Part shown: piece after piece, positions 7,737-10,725 of the stretch
Numbering within the stretch: position 1 is the first letter of the stretch
How the letters are laid out: each line of letters starts with the position of its first letter
From: Bacteroidales bacterium
GTDB lineage: Bacteria; Bacteroidota; Bacteroidia; Bacteroidales; CG2-30-32-10
Length of the DNA: 10,725 nt
NCBI GenBank assembly: GCA_035353855.1
Contig: DAOQAK010000077.1
Coordinates: 1 to 10,725, forward strand
Direction of reading: 5' to 3'
The notes under the pieces: model-generated
Told to the model about the DNA's origin: nothing
The model's input: only the letters and a program-made list of their open reading frames with translations
Databases searched by the model: none
Translations under genes and position numbers: made by a program

Positions 7737-9467
7737 TTAAAAATCGAAATAACATCCTGCCGTAATATTGAAACTATTGATAAAATGTTTTATCGGTTCG
7801 TTATTGTATGTAGGGTGTTTCAACACCGGGCTGAAACTATAGTTATACATGGGTAAAAAATAAAACCTTATCTTTTTATTCAGCATATATTCAGCGCCGG
7901 CACCTATTTGCATCGATATGCCCACTGAAGAAGGCTGAATGGTAACCCTTTCATAATAGCCGCTGTCCTGTGGATTTTGCAACATAAAATAACCTTTACT
8001 CTTTACTGGAAAATTTGAATTGAATACAATACCAGCTGTTGCAAATATATTTACAGGGCTACTTATAAAATAATATCTTGAACGTACAGGAATATCAATG
8101 TACCTGCCATTATAATCAAATGAATATTCAACACTATTCCTGTAATTATAATCAATTACAGAAAGTCTTCTCTTTTGCGAATAAAGCATCCCGGCTTCAA
8201 CAGATAATTTTTCCGAAAAACGATAAGTAACTTGTAATCCTGTTGTAAATGCAAAATTGCCGGAACCTTTTAAAACAGCATCAGCACTGTCGAGCAAGGC
8301 AGTTCCGTTATCGTTATTACTTATCATACGGTATTTATCCATATCGCACGAAAAACTAAAACCTACTCCCCATTTATTTAATGCTACATTATTTTTTTGA
8401 CTGGATTCTTTCTTCAAATCCCTAACATTATCTTTCGCCTTTGCAGAATCAGCAAGGTTCTGAGAAGAAGAATTATTTCGCGATGTTGGATTTTGAATTT
8501 TATTTTCCGTTTTAGTAGCCTGACCATTAAAACCCGATTTATCAGTCGTAATGCTTTGTTGATTTACCTCTGTGGTATTATTTGAATTAGAACTCGTGTT
8601 TGAATTTACATTATTCTTTTGTTCATTATTAGTTGTAGTAGCAGTATTTGTTATGCTTTGCGCAGCTTTATGATTATTTTCATCCGAAATATTTTTATTA
8701 TCCGCATTCAAATTATTGTTTTGGATATTCATTGTATTTGAATTCTGATTTTCGGATTTCTTATCCGGCTTCTGATAATTAGCACCAGAAGTATTATTAT
8801 TTGCAGTATTTACAGCAGATGCATTATTATTTTCATCGTTAGAATAATCCAGATTATTTGAAATATTATCATTAACTTTTTCATGATCGTTTGAAATAAA
8901 AGCGTTATCAAATCCCAGGGCTTTTATTTGATTCAATCTTTTATTGGCGTCGTTAGGATTGTTGTATACACCGGCATAATATTTATAATACCCGTCTTTA
9001 TTTTCGGCAACAACATTTCCAATTGATTTGAAAATACTTTCATCGGGTTTATTTTTATAAGCGCCTAACTGAACTTTATAGCAAACAGGATTAATATTTG
9101 AAGAAATATTATTTACTTCTTTATTTTCATTTGGCTTTATATCGCGGGTTTCAGTATTATTTATATTTTCAGCAACAGATGTGTTTTTATTTGTGTTTGG
9201 TTGAATTGTACTTTTTGATTCAATGGCTATATTTTTAGCAGATGTAGTATTTTCAGTATTATTATTAAAATAATTAAGGACAGCAAAAACTATAAAGCTT
9301 GTAAATACTACTAATCCCAAGCCCCAGAAAATATATTTAAACCTTTTCGCTTTACGCTTGTAAAGCTTTTGTTTAAAATCATCCCAGTTACCTTCAACAG
9401 GCATCTGCTCCACCTGTTGACTCGCATCACGGAACAACTCATCTATTTGTGATGATTGGTTATGCAT
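7737..9467 (-). CDS. Dual membrane-spanning anti-sigma-like protein with SPOR-like domain and outer-membrane beta-barrel
   Basis: This 576-residue protein appears to cross the whole envelope. Residues 1-44 are a short charged cytoplasmic segment with a conserved-looking core (QMPVEGNWDDFKQKL), followed by the basic KRKAKRFK. A single transmembrane helix spans about 45-65. Residues 127-195 form a SPOR-like domain (CYKVQLGAY, GYYKYYAGVY, ALGFDNAFIS), a fold that binds denuded peptidoglycan. Residues 196-362 are a low-complexity Asn/Ser/Thr linker. Residues 363-576 are amphipathic beta strands ending in YFDF, the aromatic C-terminus expected of an outer-membrane beta-barrel. Its ATG overlaps the stop of the ECF sigma gene by 8 bases, so the two are probably translationally coupled. 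By this layout and context the N-terminus probably sequesters the sigma factor. I recall the same order without SPOR from Dma proteins of Bacteroides thetaiotaomicron. No signal peptidase site follows the helix. Alternative: a structural envelope tether. Confidence 0.85.
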   Translation of the reverse strand: MHNQSSQIDELFRDASQQVEQMPVEGNWDDFKQKLYKRKAKRFKYIFWGLGLVVFTSFIVFAVLNYFNNNTENTTSAKNIAIESKSTIQPNTNKNTSVAENINNTETRDIKPNENKEVNNISSNINPVCYKVQLGAYKNKPDESIFKSIGNVVAENKDGYYKYYAGVYNNPNDANKRLNQIKALGFDNAFISNDHEKVNDNISNNLDYSNDENNNASAVNTANNNTSGANYQKPDKKSENQNSNTMNIQNNNLNADNKNISDENNHKAAQSITNTATTTNNEQKNNVNSNTSSNSNNTTEVNQQSITTDKSGFNGQATKTENKIQNPTSRNNSSSQNLADSAKAKDNVRDLKKESSQKNNVALNKWGVGFSFSCDMDKYRMISNNDNGTALLDSADAVLKGSGNFAFTTGLQVTYRFSEKLSVEAGMLYSQKRRLSVIDYNYRNSVEYSFDYNGRYIDIPVRSRYYFISSPVNIFATAGIVFNSNFPVKSKGYFMLQNPQDSGYYERVTIQPSSVGISMQIGAGAEYMLNKKIRFYFLPMYNYSFSPVLKHPTYNNEPIKHFINSFNITAGCYFDF

Positions 9468-10053
9468 AACTTGCCCTTTCTTTAATTAAAATATCCTCTA
9501 CAGATTTTTTAAGTATAATCCTTGCTTTTGCTAAATTCGACCTTGATGTACTTTCCTGTATTCCCAACGAATCGGCAATGTCTTTATGAGAATACCCATC
9601 AATGGCATACATATTAAAAATCATTTTATAAACCGGCGGCAAATTACTTATCAGGTTCATCAATGATTCTGATGATATACAATTTTTTATTTCATCGTTT
9701 GAAACAGGTAACGAATCTTCGTCAGGTATGGGAATTCCATCATCAATGCTTTCAATAAATTTCAGTTTCTTTTTGCTTTTGATATAATTAATAGCATTAT
9801 TGACCATTATCCTTCGCATCCATCCTTCAAAAGAACCTTTAAATTCAAACTTTTTCAAATTTTTTAATATAATAATAAATCCTTCCTGGGCAAGGTCTTC
9901 GGCTTCTTCCTTGTTTATTGCATACCTTTTGCATACATGATACATCTTTCCAAAATATTTTTTATATATCATAGAAAAATATTTCTCATCGTTATGAGTT
10001 AAACAACCCCTAATCAATTCTTCATCAGGTATGTTGATGTAGATATCGCCCAT
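9460..10053 (-). CDS. ECF-type RNA polymerase sigma factor
   Basis: This 197-residue protein is an extracytoplasmic-function sigma-70 factor, directing RNA polymerase to a stress or envelope regulon. Region 2 spans about residues 25-95: YFSMIYKKYFGKMYHVCKRY, then EEAEDLAQEGFIIILKNL for core binding, and FEGWMRRIMVNNAINYIKSK for -10 recognition. A linker rich in Asp and Pro (102-118) leads to region 4 at about 130-185, with LPPVYKMIFNMYAIDGYSHKD and the helix-turn-helix IADSLGIQESTSRSNLAKAR for -35 recognition. Length and domain order are typical and no region is missing. It is the first gene of the operon and its stop overlaps the start of the trans-envelope protein, the usual sigma/anti-sigma arrangement. 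A TAnnTTTG box 30 bases upstream suggests at least one housekeeping promoter. The ATG at 10053 follows a palindrome; no later start is needed. Confidence 0.95.
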   Translation of the reverse strand: MGDIYINIPDEELIRGCLTHNDEKYFSMIYKKYFGKMYHVCKRYAINKEEAEDLAQEGFIIILKNLKKFEFKGSFEGWMRRIMVNNAINYIKSKKKLKFIESIDDGIPIPDEDSLPVSNDEIKNCISSESLMNLISNLPPVYKMIFNMYAIDGYSHKDIADSLGIQESTSRSNLAKARIILKKSVEDILIKERASYA

Positions 10054-10054
10054 T

Positions 10055-10068
10055 AATTCTTAAGAATT
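10055..10068. promoter_or_regulatory. Perfect 14-bp palindrome just before the sigma start codon
   Basis: AATTCTTAAGAATT is perfectly self-complementary and ends one base before the ATG of the sigma gene, downstream of the proposed promoter. It would overlap the ribosome landing site. It could be an operator for a dimeric regulator, a weak RNA hairpin or duplex element in the leader, or chance in AT-rich DNA. Confidence 0.35.
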
Positions 10069-10083
10069 TACTATATAGACATA

Positions 10084-10115
10084 CAAATTTACAAAGCGCT
10101 GCCTTGATATACTAA
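10084..10115 (-). promoter_or_regulatory. Likely promoter of the ECF sigma operon
   Basis: The minus strand has TAAATTTG at 10084-10091, an exact match to the Bacteroidota -7 box TAnnTTTG. Twenty bases further upstream is TTAG at 10112-10115, a 3-of-4 match to the -33 box TTTG. The start codon is 30 bases downstream of the -7 box, giving a short leader. Being the housekeeping pattern, it predicts basal expression of the sigma/anti-sigma pair. Confidence 0.6.
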
Positions 10116-10139
10116 TTTTATTTTTGGGATAGCAGATTA

Positions 10140-10176
10140 AAAGACTTTCCAAGTTTCAAAAACTTGGAAAGTCTTT
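10140..10176. terminator. Perfect 17-bp stem hairpin, probable bidirectional terminator
   Basis: Arms at 10140-10156 and 10160-10176 are exact reverse complements (AAAGACTTTCCAAGTTT and its partner) around a 3-base CAA loop. On the minus strand the stem ends CTTTTAATC and on the plus strand CTTTCGAAATATATTTT, so T-tracts are short on both sides. It lies between the T9SS gene remnant and the sigma promoter, which fits termination of read-through into the sigma operon. The same sequence could be a dispersed genomic repeat. Confidence 0.6.
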
Positions 10177-10351
10177 CGAAATATATTTTGGGGTTGGGCA
10201 GCAGGTAAAGTAGAATGTTTTTTGTTGATGATGTTTAATATTTTACCTTTCTACCATTGACTTGACTAACAGCTGCACCTTTCAACATTTGACCATTTTA
10301 TAGAAAAAAGATGATAGAAAATAGTAAATTTAAGAAAACTATTTCATGATA

Positions 10352-10672
10352 TTATTCCTTTGTCAACTTTTTTTGTTCGGTATAATTTTTTCCGTTCAGC
10401 TTAATTATATACATCCCTTTTGCCAATAAACTGACATTAATTTCATTTACCTCGCTATTCAATTTTTGTTGCAGTACGCATTCTCCAATCATATTGATTA
10501 TTTGCATCGTTGTTTCCCTGATATCTTCACAGTTAATTATTAGAATATTATTTACAGGATTGGGGAAAATTTTTATTAATTCATTTTTTTCATTTGTTAT
10601 TATATTCATGTATGAAGGTAGCGTAAAAAGATAATAAGGGGCTGGTGGAGTATTACAAGTTATCGGAACTAC
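10352..10672 (-). CDS. T9SS type A sorting domain: 3' remnant of a truncated secreted-protein gene (probable pseudogene)
   Basis: The C-terminal ~75 residues are a type IX secretion sorting domain. It has the IFPNPVNN opening, a central QIINMIGECVLQQKL strand pair, and the closing NVSLLAKGMYIIKLNGKNYTEQKKL. In intact proteins this domain follows a large secreted enzyme or adhesin and directs export and cell-surface attachment. An ATG at 10609 would give only 85 residues and no signal peptide. The frame stays open upstream of it through TVVPITCNTPPAPYYLFTLP until a TAG at 10685-10687. That upstream stretch reads like the natural joint between a secreted protein and its sorting domain. The point where the frame breaks coincides with an IS-like end beginning near 10673. 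I therefore read this as the tail of a gene cut by an insertion. It cannot be exported on its own because a Sec signal is lacking. Confidence 0.75.
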   Translation of the reverse strand, partial: VVPITCNTPPAPYYLFTLPSYMNIITNEKNELIKIFPNPVNNILIINCEDIRETTMQIINMIGECVLQQKLNSEVNEINVSLLAKGMYIIKLNGKNYTEQKKLTKE

Positions 10673-10725
10673 TGTCTTACCCCCCTAAATAGCTGGACAA
10701 AATTAAAAAAATAATTTTGTAACGT
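10673..10725. mobile_element. Probable left end of an IS3-family insertion sequence (continues past the window)
   Basis: From 10673 the plus strand reads TGTCTTACCCCCCTAAATAG followed by CTGGACA. This fits the layout of IS150-like IS3-family ends: a 5' TG, a C-run near base 10 and GGAC near base 22-26. Downstream, ACAAAATTA and TAATTTTGT (10697-10705, 10712-10720) form an AT-rich inverted repeat. It interrupts the reading frame of the T9SS protein. The transposase and the other end are outside the window, so the call rests on the terminal motif and the broken gene. Confidence 0.5.

Noticed and set aside
7737..9467. Asn-rich linker as a frameshifted or repeat-expanded artefact
   Set aside because: The frame is open and the domains on both sides are in the same frame, so it reads as a genuine flexible linker.

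Overview
The window reads as the chromosome of an AT-rich member of the phylum Bacteroidota. The evidence is a type IX secretion (T9SS) C-terminal sorting domain, exact TAnnTTTG promoter boxes in front of several genes, little sign of Shine-Dalgarno sequences, a Bacteroidota-type ECF sigma/trans-envelope anti-sigma pair, and secreted proteins cut before Gln. All ten genes supported here lie on the minus strand, so transcription runs from high to low coordinates.

Right end (10725 to about 10140): the last ~53 bases resemble the terminal inverted repeat of an IS3-type insertion sequence. It abuts the 3' remnant of a gene for a T9SS-exported protein, of which only a short stretch and the sorting domain remain. 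A perfect 17-bp hairpin separates this from the next unit.

Centre right (10115 to 6633): one likely operon. It has a promoter, an ECF sigma factor gene, and a 576-aa protein whose start overlaps the sigma stop by 8 bp. That protein has a short cytoplasmic segment, one inner-membrane helix, a periplasmic SPOR-like domain, a ~165-residue Asn/Ser/Thr-rich linker and a C-terminal outer-membrane beta-barrel. A secreted, lipoprotein-like protein follows, then a rho-independent terminator. The large protein has the layout of the dual membrane-spanning anti-sigma (Dma) type. It could report on outer membrane and peptidoglycan and hold the sigma factor at the inner membrane. This is the most interesting system in the window.

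Centre left (6607 to 4791): a two-gene unit starting just after that terminator. It encodes a DUF1207-like envelope protein and a DUF2279/YfiM-like protein, both with signal peptides. Both are best started at TTG codons, well inside the longest open frames.

Left part (4720 to 111): four apparently independent genes. They encode an unrecognised exported protein with several cysteines, a BRO-N/DinD-like protein of phage-antirepressor type, a PhzF-family isomerase and a UbiD-family prenyl-FMN decarboxylase probably serving menaquinone synthesis. Intergenic gaps are all under 300 bases. No tRNA, rRNA or CRISPR array was seen. Positions 1-110 lie downstream of the decarboxylase gene and show nothing recognisable.
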